The notes below the pieces were generated by a model. The model was not told the DNA's origin. It searched no databases and saw only the letters and a list, made by a program, of their open reading frames with translations. Of a stretch of DNA of 64,000 bases, positions 17,260 through 27,509 are shown one piece after another (the first letter of the stretch is position 1; every line of letters begins with the position of its first letter). The DNA comes from Lunatimonas lonarensis (lineage in GTDB: Bacteria; Bacteroidota; Bacteroidia; Cytophagales; Cyclobacteriaceae). The position numbers were made by a program, and so were the translations under genes. The DNA is taken from the NCBI RefSeq assembly GCF_000390185.1, contig NZ_AQHR01000056.1, positions 1 to 64,000 of the forward strand, read 5' to 3'.

Positions 17260-18099
17260 ATGAATCAAATCAAAACCCTATTGCTGACCTTGTCCCTGCT
17301 AGTGTGGGGGGCACTCGGATCTTATGCCGACGATACGTTGAAAGGAAAAAAAGTGTTGGTGTATACCAAAAATGGAGAAGGGTTTGTGCACGATAATATA
17401 CCCTACGCAGTGGAAAGCGTGAAGCGCTTGGGAAAAGCCCACGGTTTTGATGTAGAGGTTTCCGATGATCCCGTTATTTTCACAGAAGGTTATTTGAAGG
17501 ACGTAGACTTTATGGTCTTCACCAGTACAAATAACGAGGTGTTTGATACCGACGAGCAGCGCTTGGCCTTTAGAAGGTACATGCAGGCAGGCGGTGGATT
17601 GGTCGGCATCCACTCGGTAGTAGGTACAGAGCGTAAGTGGGAGTGGTTCAAAATGATGATCGGAGGCCGGTTTGTATGGCATCCGAGGTTTCAGCGGTTT
17701 CGAATCAATAAGCTGGATCATGCCCATCCCTCCATGGAGGGAGTTCCCAATGTGTGGGAAAAAGAAGACGAGTGTTACCTGATGCACGAGCTTTATCCCG
17801 GTATACGGGTGATCATGGCGCATGACTTGGAGTCGTTGAATAAAGATCAGGAGGAGCGTGTGCGCGAGTTGGCGGGAAATTTCGGAAGATATTATCCTGC
17901 TGTATGGCACCAGGACTTTGATGGAGGCGTGGTATGGGTGACCGCTTTGGGACATCATATCAAGGATTACGAGGATCCTGATTTTGTCAATCACCTGTAC
18001 CAAGGCATGAAATACGTAGCGGGAAAAATTGATAAGCGGGATTACAGCAAATCCTACGCTACCGATCGGGATACTCCGGTACGTTTTCTCAATAACTAG
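17260..18099 (+). CDS. Secreted ThuA-domain protein
   Basis: This is a 279-residue protein with an N-terminal signal peptide (cut near residue 23, SYAD) and one ThuA domain (about 30-255), a class I glutamine-amidotransferase-like fold. ThuA was named from trehalose utilisation in rhizobia, where ThuA and the Gfo/Idh/MocA protein ThuB together handle 3-keto-disaccharides. Here the ThuA gene is likewise followed by a Gfo/Idh/MocA gene, 37 bases downstream. Conserved pieces include GGGLVGIHS (about 113-121) and AVWHQDFDGG. A keto-sugar role is inferred from that pairing; the reaction is not known. Confidence 0.87.
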   Translation: MNQIKTLLLTLSLLVWGALGSYADDTLKGKKVLVYTKNGEGFVHDNIPYAVESVKRLGKAHGFDVEVSDDPVIFTEGYLKDVDFMVFTSTNNEVFDTDEQRLAFRRYMQAGGGLVGIHSVVGTERKWEWFKMMIGGRFVWHPRFQRFRINKLDHAHPSMEGVPNVWEKEDECYLMHELYPGIRVIMAHDLESLNKDQEERVRELAGNFGRYYPAVWHQDFDGGVVWVTALGHHIKDYEDPDFVNHLYQGMKYVAGKIDKRDYSKSYATDRDTPVRFLNN

Positions 18100-18136
18100 A
18101 AAAATATAGACAATAACTAAATAACCATACAAATCG

Positions 18137-19558
18137 ATGAAGGAAAACAGTAATAACAAGCTTTCGAGGAGGGGTTTTATGAAATCAGGAACGAAAGGAG
18201 CATTGGCTGCCACACTGGCGGTGACAGGCTTTCCCACGATCGTGCCTGCCTCCGTTTTCGGTAAAAACGCCCCCAGTAACAAAATACAGATAGGCCAAAT
18301 TGGGTTTGGTCGGATAGGAATGACGCATGATCTTCCGGAGACCATGAAAAATGAGATAGCCAGGGTAGTTGCTGTGGCAGATGTCGATAGCAAGCGTGGT
18401 GAGATGGGTAAGCAATGGATCGAAAAGCAATACGCCGAACGATACAACAAGCCCAATTACGTAGACGTGCAGGTATATGGAGATTATAAAGAGATGCTCC
18501 TAAGAAAGGACATCGATGCCGTCATCATCAGTACGCCGGATCATTGGCACGCGCAGCCGGCCATGGAGGCCGCCTTGTTGGGCAAAGACATTTATATGCA
18601 AAAGCCTACATCCCTAACCATTTCAGAAGGAAGGGTGATGAGCGATACCATTCATCGAACAGGAGCCATATTCCAGATCGGAAGCCAGCAACGTTCCGTG
18701 AATCCTTGGCCCCAGTTCAAAAGAGCCTGTGAGTTGGTGCGCAATGGAAGAATAGGGGAGATACAGCGTATTCTGGTTGGATTGCCAGGGGATCCTGCCG
18801 GAGGTAATCCCAAGGAGATGCCCATCCCCTCCAATCTGAATTACGATATGTGGCTGGGGTCTACTCCCATGGTGCCCTACACGTTGGATCGGGTGCATTC
18901 CCAGACCAACCTAAATGACCGTCCCGGATGGCTGAGATGTGAACAGTTTGGAGCCGGCATGATTACCGGATGGGGGGCACACCATCTGGATATTGCCCAC
19001 TGGGGCATGGGAACCGAATATACCGGTCCGATTGAAATCGAGGCCAACGCCAGCTTCCCTACCGAGGGACTGTGGGATGTGCACGGCGATTTTGAGGTAT
19101 CCGCAAAATACGCAAATGGTGTTACCATGCTGGTAAGTGGTGCGTACCCCAATGGGGTGCGGTTTGAAGGAACCGAGGGATGGATATTTGTGGCAAGAGG
19201 AAATGTGGGCGTCACCGCCTCGGATCCGGTGCCCGGAGGCAAGCCGAGTGAAGCTTTTAAGGCCAGCGATCCGAAAATCCTGACTTCCGTAATCGGGCCG
19301 AACGAAATACACCTGTATGAAAGTGAGGAGCACCATAAAAACTGGCTGGACTGTATCGTAAGCCGACAGCAGACGATTACGCCCGCTGAAGTGGCCCAGC
19401 GTTCCAATAGTGCCTGTCTCCTTTCCCACATTGCTATGAAGCTGCCCCGCAAACTGTACTGGGATCCGGTTAGGGAACGTTTCAAGAATGACGATGAGGC
19501 AAATTCTATGTTGGCAAGGCCACAGCGTTACCCTTATGGGGTGGATTATGTCATTTAA
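18137..19558 (+). CDS. Tat-exported Gfo/Idh/MocA family oxidoreductase
   Basis: This is a 473-residue NAD(P)-dependent sugar oxidoreductase-like protein. The N-terminus carries a twin-arginine signal (SRRGFMK, Arg11-Arg12) followed by a hydrophobic stretch, so the folded protein with its cofactor is probably exported. The Rossmann domain begins near residue 50 (IGQIGFGRIG). The usual EKP motif is QKP here (YMQKPTSLT), and the C-terminal Gfo/Idh/MocA domain contains GWGAHHLDIAHWGMG. It follows DUF6807 and ThuA and precedes mannonate dehydratase. The family includes sugar dehydrogenases and GH109-type NAD-dependent glycosidases; which of these applies is open. Confidence 0.88.
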   Translation: MKENSNNKLSRRGFMKSGTKGALAATLAVTGFPTIVPASVFGKNAPSNKIQIGQIGFGRIGMTHDLPETMKNEIARVVAVADVDSKRGEMGKQWIEKQYAERYNKPNYVDVQVYGDYKEMLLRKDIDAVIISTPDHWHAQPAMEAALLGKDIYMQKPTSLTISEGRVMSDTIHRTGAIFQIGSQQRSVNPWPQFKRACELVRNGRIGEIQRILVGLPGDPAGGNPKEMPIPSNLNYDMWLGSTPMVPYTLDRVHSQTNLNDRPGWLRCEQFGAGMITGWGAHHLDIAHWGMGTEYTGPIEIEANASFPTEGLWDVHGDFEVSAKYANGVTMLVSGAYPNGVRFEGTEGWIFVARGNVGVTASDPVPGGKPSEAFKASDPKILTSVIGPNEIHLYESEEHHKNWLDCIVSRQQTITPAEVAQRSNSACLLSHIAMKLPRKLYWDPVRERFKNDDEANSMLARPQRYPYGVDYVI

Positions 19559-19731
19559 TTTGCCCTAACGCTATGCTTAGGGATGATTCATAGATCTCTT
19601 GATCGCGATAAAACAAGGCATTAATTACCATGGTTTTACAAGTAGGATGTCTTTGGGATACCTTCTTGGGTTATAAAATCATGGTTTTTTTATACAAGTC
19701 AGTTTAATACATAACCTATAAAATTCCTAAA

Positions 19732-20892
19732 ATGAGTGCTTTAGTGGAGACCTGGCGTTGGTTTGGTCCCAATGATCCAGTTAGCCTATCGGATATTCGT
19801 CAGGCAGGTGCCAAGGGAGTGGTTTCTGCCTTACACCACCTTCCCCACGGGGAGGTTTGGACAGTTGAGGAGATCCGGGAGAGGAAGGAACTCATAGAAC
19901 AGGCTGGTTTGGAATGGCTGGTGGTGGAAAGTGTTCCGGTCCATGAGGCAATTAAAACCCGCCGGTCTGACTGTGCCATTTACTTGGAAAACTACCGTGC
20001 CTCTTTACGTAACCTTGCATCCTGTGGGCTTCGGCTGGTATGCTATAATTTCATGCCGGTGCTGGATTGGACTCGAACAGATCTGGCCATTTCGCTTCCA
20101 AATGGGGCAAAGGCCCTGTATTTTGACTGGAGAGATCTCGCCGTATTCGACTTGTACGAGTTGAAGCGAGAGGGAGCCGAGAAGGATTATTCTCCGCAGG
20201 TATTGGAGCAGGTTCAGGAGCGTTTATCCTCCATGTCGCCTAAACGGAAAGCAGAGCTTTCTGATATCGTGCTGATGGGTGTGCCTACCGAAAAAGGCAT
20301 CTCCCTGGAAGAGCTCAGGCATAGTATTGACCTCTATGCGCAGATTGGGAAGCAGGGGCTTCGGGACAACTGGGTGCATTTTATGCAATCCATCGGCGAG
20401 GTATGCCAAGAGGAGGGTATCACGATGACCATGCACCCGGATGATCCTCCCTACGCTATTTTGGGTCTTCCCCGAATCGTGTCGAATGTAGAAGACCTTG
20501 AGTTCCTGATTTCGGCCGTTCCCGAATCCTACAACGCAATTTGTTTCTGTACCGGTTCGCTTGGAGCTGGTCCATTCAATAATCTCCCTGCCATGTTGGA
20601 TAGAATTGGAGACCGTGTAGCGTTCGTGCACTTGAGAAATGTGCGCAAAGATGCAATGGGGAATTTTTACGAATCAGACCATTTGGACGGCGACGTGGAC
20701 ATGGTGGCTGTCATGGAAAAGTTGCTGCGCATCAACAGCCGCAGAAGCACACCCATTCCCTTCAGGCCCGACCACGGCCACCAAATGCTGGATGATTTGG
20801 ACAAGGTCACCAATCCAGGCTATTCCGCTATTGGTAGACTGAAAGGGCTGGCGGAGCTAAGGGGTCTGATGCTCGGATTGTCCCACTCCTGA
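19732..20892 (+). CDS. uxuA: Mannonate dehydratase
   Basis: This enzyme dehydrates D-mannonate to 2-keto-3-deoxy-D-gluconate in hexuronate catabolism. The 386-residue cytoplasmic protein matches UxuA throughout, with HHLPHGEVW (about 36-44), MHPDDPP, the metal-binding Cys in CFCTGSLG, HLRN, and the C-terminal FRPDHGHQM. It has its own 170-base upstream gap and a strong terminator downstream. The other pathway genes (uxaC, uxuB, kdgK, kdgA) are not in the window. Its presence next to a GH10 xylanase and LacI supports use of glucuronic acid side chains from glucuronoxylan. Confidence 0.96.
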   Translation: MSALVETWRWFGPNDPVSLSDIRQAGAKGVVSALHHLPHGEVWTVEEIRERKELIEQAGLEWLVVESVPVHEAIKTRRSDCAIYLENYRASLRNLASCGLRLVCYNFMPVLDWTRTDLAISLPNGAKALYFDWRDLAVFDLYELKREGAEKDYSPQVLEQVQERLSSMSPKRKAELSDIVLMGVPTEKGISLEELRHSIDLYAQIGKQGLRDNWVHFMQSIGEVCQEEGITMTMHPDDPPYAILGLPRIVSNVEDLEFLISAVPESYNAICFCTGSLGAGPFNNLPAMLDRIGDRVAFVHLRNVRKDAMGNFYESDHLDGDVDMVAVMEKLLRINSRRSTPIPFRPDHGHQMLDDLDKVTNPGYSAIGRLKGLAELRGLMLGLSHS

Positions 20893-20905
20893 TTGATACC
20901 AAAAG

Positions 20906-20939
20906 AAGCAAGTTGCCAGCACGTGCAGCTTGCTTTTTT
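20906..20939 (+). terminator. Intrinsic terminator after uxuA
   Basis: The stem AAGCAAG / CTTGCTT, extended by a weaker inner stem, is followed by TTTTTT. It lies 13 bases after the uxuA stop codon. Confidence 0.75.
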
Positions 20940-21156
20940 ACCTTCTACCTTTCCGCCTACTCGTTCGGAGATTTCTTCCGAGGCCTTCCGCCTTGTTTTC
21001 TTTCTATGGCGGAATTCGCTTTTTTTTTGGTATAGCCCTAATAAAGACGCTTTGCCTTGTTTAATTGAATCCGAAAAACGGGGTTACTGTCTTTCAAAAC
21101 GGGAATAAAATCGTAATTTAATCGCCACAACTAAACCTAAAATACAATCTGTTTTC

Positions 21157-23046
21157 ATGAGCAATCCCAAGAAAATCATTATCAGAGATCAATTGGCGGA
21201 AATCTATCCAGATGTTTACACCAGAGAGTCCTTGGCAGCCCTGGATTTTATGACTCCTTTTAATAAGGAAATAAAGGCGCTGATGGGCAAACGACTGGAG
21301 CGAAGGTATAGGCGGGCGCAAGCAGGAGAGCGGATCGGTTTTTTGAAGGACGATGATTTTATTGGAGGCACTTCTATCCGCGTATCGGATGCCCGTGCCG
21401 GAAATTTTGAAGGGGGAGTGGTTCCTGCTGATCTTCAGCGGCAGTGGATACAGGGTACAGGCCCTGGCGCTAAGCCCGGGGCAGCAGTGGAGAGCAGCAT
21501 CCGAAATGTAGCCTATGCACTTCTTTCAGGGGCTGATGGGTGGATGTTTGATGGGGAGGATGCCTTAGGTCAAACGGGTTCTATGTCCTTGGACAATCAA
21601 CGAAACCTCAAACTTGCGATACATCTGGATCCCCTATTTCTGAAAGTGGCAGAGCAGGTGGCTGCCCAAATGAATACCTGGTCGCAGGCGTTTTTTGGCG
21701 AACCGAAGATCAAAGACTGGAGAAGCCAATTGGCGTTTACCACCAAGATATTCCGCGCCCGTGGCCTGCATTTGGATGACCGACACATCCGCGAAGTAGA
21801 TGGGAGCTCATTTGCCGCATCCATTGCGGATCTGACCCTGTATGTAACAAATAACCATCGAAAACTACGCGAATCAGGTGCCTCAATCGTATTGTACCTG
21901 CCCAAAATACAGACTGCGGAGGAAGCGGCTTTGTGGAACCGTATGATTACAGCGTTGGAGGGCTATTTAGAGTTGGATGAGGGAACCGTGAAGGTGTATG
22001 TTTTGGTAGAACAGCTTGAGGCTACCTACCAACTCATGGAGATCCGCGCTGCGCTAGGGAAGCATTTTGTGGGTTATAACACCGGAAGGTGGGATTATAT
22101 CAACAGCGTCTCAGACGCGATGGCCTGGGATCCCGACTTTGTAAACCCGAATATAGAGTCGGTGGGCATGACCTATGGCTACATGCGAAACTACGAAGAC
22201 AGGGTCAGACGGGCCGTAAATACGCCGGATCGAAATGGCAACTTTGCCCTGTGGCAGGGAGGGATGGAACCCAACATCCCCGTGGGCTCTGAAGAAGGGG
22301 TTGCTTCCAGTATGGAGAAAGCTGTATCCGGTGCACAGCGCGAACAGCGGGAAGGAGCCAGTGGGAAATGGGTAGCACACTGGAAGATGGTTCATATCGT
22401 AAGGCCCGTCTGGGAGCAGGTGGGTGAACCAAACCAAATGGGACGAAGCTTTCCCCCGCTTACCTACACGCAAGTGGATGCAGATGGACTTATTCTGCTG
22501 GAGCCAGCTCCCCGAACCATTCGGGGCGCCAGAAATCTAATCAGCGTAGCCGTACAATATGGCAATGCATTTGGCCAGGGCATGCAAGCCGCGGCATTGA
22601 AGCCGTCCGATTTTTTTGGAAACGAAGATGTGCTGTACTTGATGGAGGATATGGCAACGGGAGAGATCCGTCTGAGCATTCTTTGGGAGTGGGTGCATAA
22701 GCAAGCCAAGCTTACCGAAGATGATCCCGAGACAGACCTTAAAGCTGGTACGGTTTTCAGCCTCGAACTTTTTTATCAGCTGCTCGCCGAGGAATACGCA
22801 AAGTTGCTCGATGCGGGCGATAAGGACGTCCATAATGCTTCCAAAACAACCACTCTTCCCATTGCGCGGGAGATCGCAGAGGTCTATGTAGCCTCTCCCC
22901 AAAAGATACCCTGGTTCATCGATCTTCTGAACATCAACTTGAACAACCTGGACCTCCCTTTGGCAAAGCAGCGTATCCGGTTTTACCTGGACACCCTTCG
23001 CTCAAAGCATGAGCGGGTTACCGAAAATTTGGATTTTCAGGTCTAA
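21157..23046 (+). CDS. Malate synthase-like protein (long form)
   Basis: Malate synthase condenses glyoxylate and acetyl-CoA to malate. The 629-residue protein carries the family's active-site region, [33 protein letters not shown] (about 288-320), with the metal-binding Glu and catalytic-region Arg-Trp-Asp. It also has [16 protein letters not shown] and a C-terminal helical domain with a likely catalytic Asp. It is about 90 residues longer than typical malate synthase A, with extra sequence at both ends. The next gene, 26 bases on, is a lactate/glycolate permease, and no isocitrate lyase gene is nearby. That pairing suggests glyoxylate arriving from glycolate rather than from the glyoxylate shunt. 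Confidence 0.85.
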   Translation: MSNPKKIIIRDQLAEIYPDVYTRESLAALDFMTPFNKEIKALMGKRLERRYRRAQAGERIGFLKDDDFIGGTSIRVSDARAGNFEGGVVPADLQRQWIQGTGPGAKPGAAVESSIRNVAYALLSGADGWMFDGEDALGQTGSMSLDNQRNLKLAIHLDPLFLKVAEQVAAQMNTWSQAFFGEPKIKDWRSQLAFTTKIFRARGLHLDDRHIREVDGSSFAASIADLTLYVTNNHRKLRESGASIVLYLPKIQTAEEAALWNRMITALEGYLELDEGTVKVYVLVEQLEATYQLMEIRAALGKHFVGYNTGRWDYINSVSDAMAWDPDFVNPNIESVGMTYGYMRNYEDRVRRAVNTPDRNGNFALWQGGMEPNIPVGSEEGVASSMEKAVSGAQREQREGASGKWVAHWKMVHIVRPVWEQVGEPNQMGRSFPPLTYTQVDADGLILLEPAPRTIRGARNLISVAVQYGNAFGQGMQAAALKPSDFFGNEDVLYLMEDMATGEIRLSILWEWVHKQAKLTEDDPETDLKAGTVFSLELFYQLLAEEYAKLLDAGDKDVHNASKTTTLPIAREIAEVYVASPQKIPWFIDLLNINLNNLDLPLAKQRIRFYLDTLRSKHERVTENLDFQV

Positions 23047-23072
23047 TCAATTTGTTGGCAAATCAAGAAGCT

Positions 23073-24758
23073 ATGTCGTTGACCGGGTTATTTTTGCTTT
23101 CTGCTATGCCCATTCTCGTGGCGGCTGTTATGTTGGTAGGGTTCAGGGTATCCGCCCGTAAGACCATGCCGGTCACTTTCTTTATGACCGCTTCCATAGC
23201 AGTTTTGGTATGGGAAATGTCCTGGCTTAACCTGATAGCTTCTGCGATACAGAGTCTTTTTATCACATTTGATATTCTCTACATCGTCTTTGCCGCAATT
23301 CTTCTGCTTAATTTTCTCAAGTACTCCGGTGGAGTGGAGGCGATTCGGTCTGGTTTTGCGGGCATCAGTTCGGACAGGCGGGTGCAGGTGATACTGATTG
23401 TTTGGTTGTTTGGTTCGTTTATAGAGGGTGCGGCGGGTTTTGGCACTCCTGCAGCCATCGTAGCTCCTTTACTGGTGGCCTTGGGTTTTCCTGCTTTGGC
23501 GGCGGTTATCCTTGGTATGATGGTTCAAAGCACTGCGGTTACCTTTGGTGCCGTGGGCACTCCGATTCTTGTGGGTATTCGGGGCGGCCTTCAGAGTGAG
23601 GTAATAGACGGTAAGTTGGCCGCCTTGGGCTTTTCTTTTTCCGATTTGATCCAGGAGGTAACCATAAAGGCCGCCCTAGCGCATGGTTTGGTAGGGACCA
23701 TCATGCCATTTTTGATGGTACTTATGTTAACCCGCTTTTTCGGTAAAAACAGGTCGTGGCGGGAGGGATTTGAGATGTTGCCTTTTGCCCTGTTTGGTGG
23801 CTTGGCCTTTACCGTTCCCTATGTCCTTACCGGTGTTTTCTTAGGCCCCGAGTTTCCTTCACTGCTAGGCTCCTTGGTGGGAATGGGGGTGGTGGTTTTT
23901 GCTGCCCGAAAGCGTTTTCTAGTACCCTCTCGGGAATGGCAAATGGAGAAGAGGGAAGATTGGCCCAGCGAGTGGATGGGTACGCTCCGTTTTGGGCTGG
24001 CCCAAGAGGAAAGGTCCTTGTCACTCGTTAAGGCGTGGTTTCCCTATATTCTGCTAGCAGGTTTACTGGTATTGAGTCGGTTGCCCCAATTGCCCTTGAA
24101 GGCTTTCCTTACTTCGATTTCTGTCAGCTGGAATGAAATACTAGGTACCGGTATCTCAGCCAGCAGTACACCACTTTACCTCCCGGGGTCTATCATCCTT
24201 GTGGTTTGTTTGGCAACATTTTTCTTACATGGTATGAAGAGGAAGCAGGCGTATTCGGCCTGGAAGGAGAGTTCGGGTATGATTCTAAGGGCTGGATCGG
24301 TATTGCTGTTTGCCGTTGCCATGGTGAGGGTGTATATCAATTCCGGCCAAAACGAGATTGAGCTGGCCTCTATGCCCATCGTGATGGCCGAGTGGGTAGC
24401 CATGAAGGTAGGGGGTATTTATCCCTTGTTCTCCCCGTTGATCGGTGCGCTCGGTGCTTTTATAGCGGGCAGCAATACAGTCAGTAACCTGATGTTTAGC
24501 CTATTTCAGTACGGGGTGGCAGAGAGACTGGCAATGCCCCCAACTTGGATTTTGGCGCTTCAGGCGGTGGGTGCTGCCGCCGGAAACATGGTTGCCATCC
24601 ACAATGTGGTGGCAGCGTCGGCTACGGTAGGCCTGCTTGGCAGGGAGGGGATGGTATTGAGGAAGACGTTTTTCCCCACGCTCTATTACCTCACGGTCAC
24701 GGGATTGATTGGGCTTATTGCCATGATGGTGGGAGCTTCCGATTTTATGTCTCCCTAG
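23073..24758 (+). CDS. LctP-family L-lactate/glycolate permease
   Basis: This is a polytopic inner-membrane transporter of the lactate permease family, whose characterised members (LctP, GlcA) carry lactate and glycolate with protons. The chosen ATG gives 561 residues; a TTG seven codons earlier is possible. About a dozen hydrophobic segments run the length of the protein. Family motifs include [17 protein letters not shown] (about 128-144) and [14 protein letters not shown] (about 470-484). It forms an operon with the upstream malate synthase. Glycolate is the preferred substrate by that context, but lactate cannot be excluded. Confidence 0.9.
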   Translation: MSLTGLFLLSAMPILVAAVMLVGFRVSARKTMPVTFFMTASIAVLVWEMSWLNLIASAIQSLFITFDILYIVFAAILLLNFLKYSGGVEAIRSGFAGISSDRRVQVILIVWLFGSFIEGAAGFGTPAAIVAPLLVALGFPALAAVILGMMVQSTAVTFGAVGTPILVGIRGGLQSEVIDGKLAALGFSFSDLIQEVTIKAALAHGLVGTIMPFLMVLMLTRFFGKNRSWREGFEMLPFALFGGLAFTVPYVLTGVFLGPEFPSLLGSLVGMGVVVFAARKRFLVPSREWQMEKREDWPSEWMGTLRFGLAQEERSLSLVKAWFPYILLAGLLVLSRLPQLPLKAFLTSISVSWNEILGTGISASSTPLYLPGSIILVVCLATFFLHGMKRKQAYSAWKESSGMILRAGSVLLFAVAMVRVYINSGQNEIELASMPIVMAEWVAMKVGGIYPLFSPLIGALGAFIAGSNTVSNLMFSLFQYGVAERLAMPPTWILALQAVGAAAGNMVAIHNVVAASATVGLLGREGMVLRKTFFPTLYYLTVTGLIGLIAMMVGASDFMSP

Positions 24759-24882
24759 TGGGGTTAGCAAATGGTAAGGTGATTTGCAGCTGTCAATAGA
24801 TCGAAAGCTCACCGATTTAGCCTAATCGGAACATTGCTTAGTATTGGACTAGCCATGATCAGCGGTTTGGTTTATACCTATG

Positions 24883-26394
24883 CTAGGGCATAGGAGGCAG
24901 AGTCCAGCCTTCCCTGTAGGTATGCCGGATGTACTCCTTCGCGGCAGCCTCAGCATTCAGTTCAGCAACCTGTTTATCGAAAGACGGCTTGCCATTTTTG
25001 ATTGAAAACCGGTCGCTTTGGATAACACGTAATTTGTCTGAGGAGTGGATGTTGCGAAACTGCATATTATCTCCGTCCCATTCCAATGTTTTATGGAGAC
25101 CCTGAAGCCGGACAGCCAATACGCCTAGTAGGACCATCTCGTTAAAGGGGCCGGATACACCAAAATGAGAGCTTGCTTTTGTCCGGTTAGCAGGCGATTC
25201 CTTGCATGCCCGTATCCAATCCTGTTCATGGGGGCCATCCTTGTATCCTTTTGCATCGGGAATTCTGCGTAGGCTGGGAGTTACGTTCGGGATGCGCCCG
25301 GAAAGAAGGCGCTTGCCCACACCTCCGCATCCGCAGTATAGGGTATCTTTGCTGCCCACGAAAATACAGCCGCCCAGTCCGTCTGCCATCAGATCCACTC
25401 CGGAAGGCAGTAGGTCCGGTCGATAGGGCAGGAGTCCTCCGTCATACCAATAAACATCTACTTCGGGCAATAACCTGCCCATAGGATCTTTTCGCTCCGG
25501 AAAACGGAACTTCACCTGCTCTGCCTGTGGGGCGCTTTCCATGTTAATGGGGGATGAACTTCCCTCAATATGGGTAGGGTATCCCAAATGGAGGGAAAGA
25601 TATACAGGATCCAGCACGTGGCAGGCCATATCCCCAAAGGCCCCGGTACCGAAATCCCACCATCCCCGCCAGTTCCACGGCGTATAGATTTCGTGAAAAG
25701 GGCGATAGGGTGCTGGGCCAAGAAACAGGTCCCAGTCCATGGTTGCTGGAATTGGCCTGGTTTCGGTCGGTCTTTCTAGGCCCTGCGGCCAAATGGGACG
25801 ATTGGTCCATGCGTGTACTTCGCGTATCTCGCCAATTTCACCGTTCCAGATCCATTCACAAACCTCTTTGGCATCTATTCCCGAATTGCCCTGATTGCCC
25901 ATTTGGGTGGCAACCGGATATCGTTCTGCCAGTTTGGTTAGCAACCTGGATTCATAGATGGAATGGGTAAGGGGTTTTTGGCAATACAGATGCTTTCCAA
26001 GGGTCATGGCATGTGCGGCAATGGCCGCATGGGTATGGTCTGCCGTCGCTACCATTACCGCATCGATGTCCTTGCCCATTTCGTCCAGCATGCGCCGCCA
26101 GTCTTTGTATTTTCTGGCGTTGGGGAAATCCGAAAAACAGCCCTCCGCCGTGTTCCAGTCCACATCACAGAGCGCGACGATGTTTTCACTCTTCATCGCG
26201 TTCAGATTGGGTCGGCCTTTTCCTCCTACACCTACCCCGGCAATATTCAGTTTGTCACTTGGAGGGGTGTGGCCCAACCCGCTTACCACGTGGCTGGGGA
26301 CAATGTAGAAGGAAGCTAAGGTTGAGCTGCTCTTTTTCAGAAAGTTTCTTCGCTGGTCGCGCAGTTTCTGGGTCGGGTTTTTTTTTGGGTTCAT
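24883..26394 (-). CDS. Tat-exported Gfo/Idh/MocA family oxidoreductase (503 residues)
   Basis: This is the second of three exported Gfo/Idh/MocA proteins in the window. The N-terminus carries twin arginines (QRRNFLKK, Arg15-Arg16) and a moderate hydrophobic stretch. The Rossmann domain starts near residue 49 (IAGVGVGGKG), with QKP in place of EKP (YCQKPLTHS). The C-terminal part (about 180-500) is the longer version found in Bacteroidota and Planctomycetota, rich in Trp and Pro. It converges on the permease operon and stands alone. Its start lies in a 29-base leader sequence repeated elsewhere in the window. Function beyond sugar redox chemistry is not known. Confidence 0.87.
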   Translation of the reverse strand: MNPKKNPTQKLRDQRRNFLKKSSSTLASFYIVPSHVVSGLGHTPPSDKLNIAGVGVGGKGRPNLNAMKSENIVALCDVDWNTAEGCFSDFPNARKYKDWRRMLDEMGKDIDAVMVATADHTHAAIAAHAMTLGKHLYCQKPLTHSIYESRLLTKLAERYPVATQMGNQGNSGIDAKEVCEWIWNGEIGEIREVHAWTNRPIWPQGLERPTETRPIPATMDWDLFLGPAPYRPFHEIYTPWNWRGWWDFGTGAFGDMACHVLDPVYLSLHLGYPTHIEGSSSPINMESAPQAEQVKFRFPERKDPMGRLLPEVDVYWYDGGLLPYRPDLLPSGVDLMADGLGGCIFVGSKDTLYCGCGGVGKRLLSGRIPNVTPSLRRIPDAKGYKDGPHEQDWIRACKESPANRTKASSHFGVSGPFNEMVLLGVLAVRLQGLHKTLEWDGDNMQFRNIHSSDKLRVIQSDRFSIKNGKPSFDKQVAELNAEAAAKEYIRHTYREGWTLPPMP

Positions 26395-26418
26395 CTGTCA
26401 ATGATTGTTTTTCAGCGG
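26390..26418 (-). repeat. Repeated 29-bp translation leader, copy A
   Basis: This copy contains the ATG of the Gfo/Idh/MocA gene at its 3' end (minus strand). It matches the sequence at 39566-39594 in 26 of 29 positions, and the first 24 bases (plus strand) also match the copy at 40333-40361. Confidence 0.6.
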
Positions 26419-26672
26419 CACTAATCCGTATCTTCGAATATCAGGGTAGTGTGGCTAGGTCCGGTTTTTGAGTTTTTTTCCCATGGTTTAGAGGTCACCT
26501 TCACCGACTGTCGTTTCAGCCGGATAGTACTAACCCCGTGGCGTGTACAAGGACTCCCCAAATTAAGCGGAAACCCTGTGATTTCCAATACGCGGCGAAA
26601 AAAGGGGGAATTGCATAAATGGTATGCGTGCTTCTAGCGTGAATACCTACTTTTAGGGCGAACATTGATGTT

Positions 26673-27380
26673 ATGGAGAATTATTACAGCGGAAACCCGC
26701 CGATAGTGGATGTATTGATCCCGGCCGTTGACGAGGAAGAATCTATCGGTAAAGTGATCGCAGAGGTACCCCCGTTTGTACGGCGTATCGTCGTTGTCAA
26801 CAACGGATCCCGTGATAGGACGGCAGAGGTAGCTGCCGAATCGGGTGCTTGGGTGGTAAATGAACCCAAAAAGGGGTATGGCCAAGCCTGTTTAACCGGT
26901 ATAACCTATCTAAAGCAGCAGGAGGTGGCTCCCGATATATTGGTTTTTTTGGATGGAGACTACAGTGATTTTCCCGAGCAACTTTTCGAGGTAATTCATC
27001 CCATTTTGATGGAAGGAAAGGATCTCGTGATCGGTTCCAGGGCACTGGGTACAAAAGAGGCCGGATCTATGACCTTCCCGCAGGTGTTTGGCAACTGGCT
27101 TTCTATTACACTGATGCGGTGGATCTATGGCACAGCCTACACCGATTTGGGTCCTTTTCGTGCCATCCGATGGCAATCACTTTTGGAACTGGGCATGGAA
27201 GACCGAAGCTATGGCTGGACGATCGAGATGCAGATCAAGGCAGCGAAGAAGGGAATGAAGGCCGCGGAGGTACCTGTGAATTACAGGAGGCGGATAGGCG
27301 TTTCGAAGGTCAGTGGTACGGTGAGGGGAGTGTTTGGTGCGGGTTACAAGATATTGTGGACGATTTGGAAGTACCGGTAA
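26673..27380 (+). CDS. Family 2 glycosyltransferase (polyprenyl-phosphate sugar transferase type)
   Basis: This is a 235-residue GT-A fold glycosyltransferase. It shows the nucleotide-binding start (VLIPAVDEEESI, 10-21), VVNNGSRDRT (about 41-50), the DxD-type motif FLDGDYSD near residue 90-97, and a conserved SYGWTIEMQIKA segment near 180. The size and motifs resemble dolichyl/undecaprenyl-phosphate mannosyl- or glucosyltransferases, but it has no C-terminal membrane segments. It stands alone on the plus strand, with non-coding flanks of 278 and 129 bases. The sugar and acceptor are unknown. Confidence 0.9.
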   Translation: MENYYSGNPPIVDVLIPAVDEEESIGKVIAEVPPFVRRIVVVNNGSRDRTAEVAAESGAWVVNEPKKGYGQACLTGITYLKQQEVAPDILVFLDGDYSDFPEQLFEVIHPILMEGKDLVIGSRALGTKEAGSMTFPQVFGNWLSITLMRWIYGTAYTDLGPFRAIRWQSLLELGMEDRSYGWTIEMQIKAAKKGMKAAEVPVNYRRRIGVSKVSGTVRGVFGAGYKILWTIWKYR

Positions 27381-27509
27381 CGAAAACAACTGGATTCGCA
27401 GGTTCTCACCGCTTTTTTGTTGAATTCATTAGGATATTTACATAGATTTGGTGTAGCTATCTGTATTTTTTCACAGAAGTTTTTAAACCATTAACCTATA
27501 AACCTTGTA

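Noticed and set aside
17299-18456. 385-codon minus-strand open frame
   Set aside because: It is antisense to the ThuA gene and the start of the Gfo/Idh/MocA gene, both of which match known families; no signal or domain was recognised in it.
18877-19485. 202-codon minus-strand open frame
   Set aside because: It is antisense to the Gfo/Idh/MocA gene and shows no domain.
24877-24894. Hairpin CCTATGC / GCATAGG at the end of the second Gfo/Idh/MocA gene
   Set aside because: A 7-bp stem overlapping the stop codon without a following T-run is weak evidence for a terminator.
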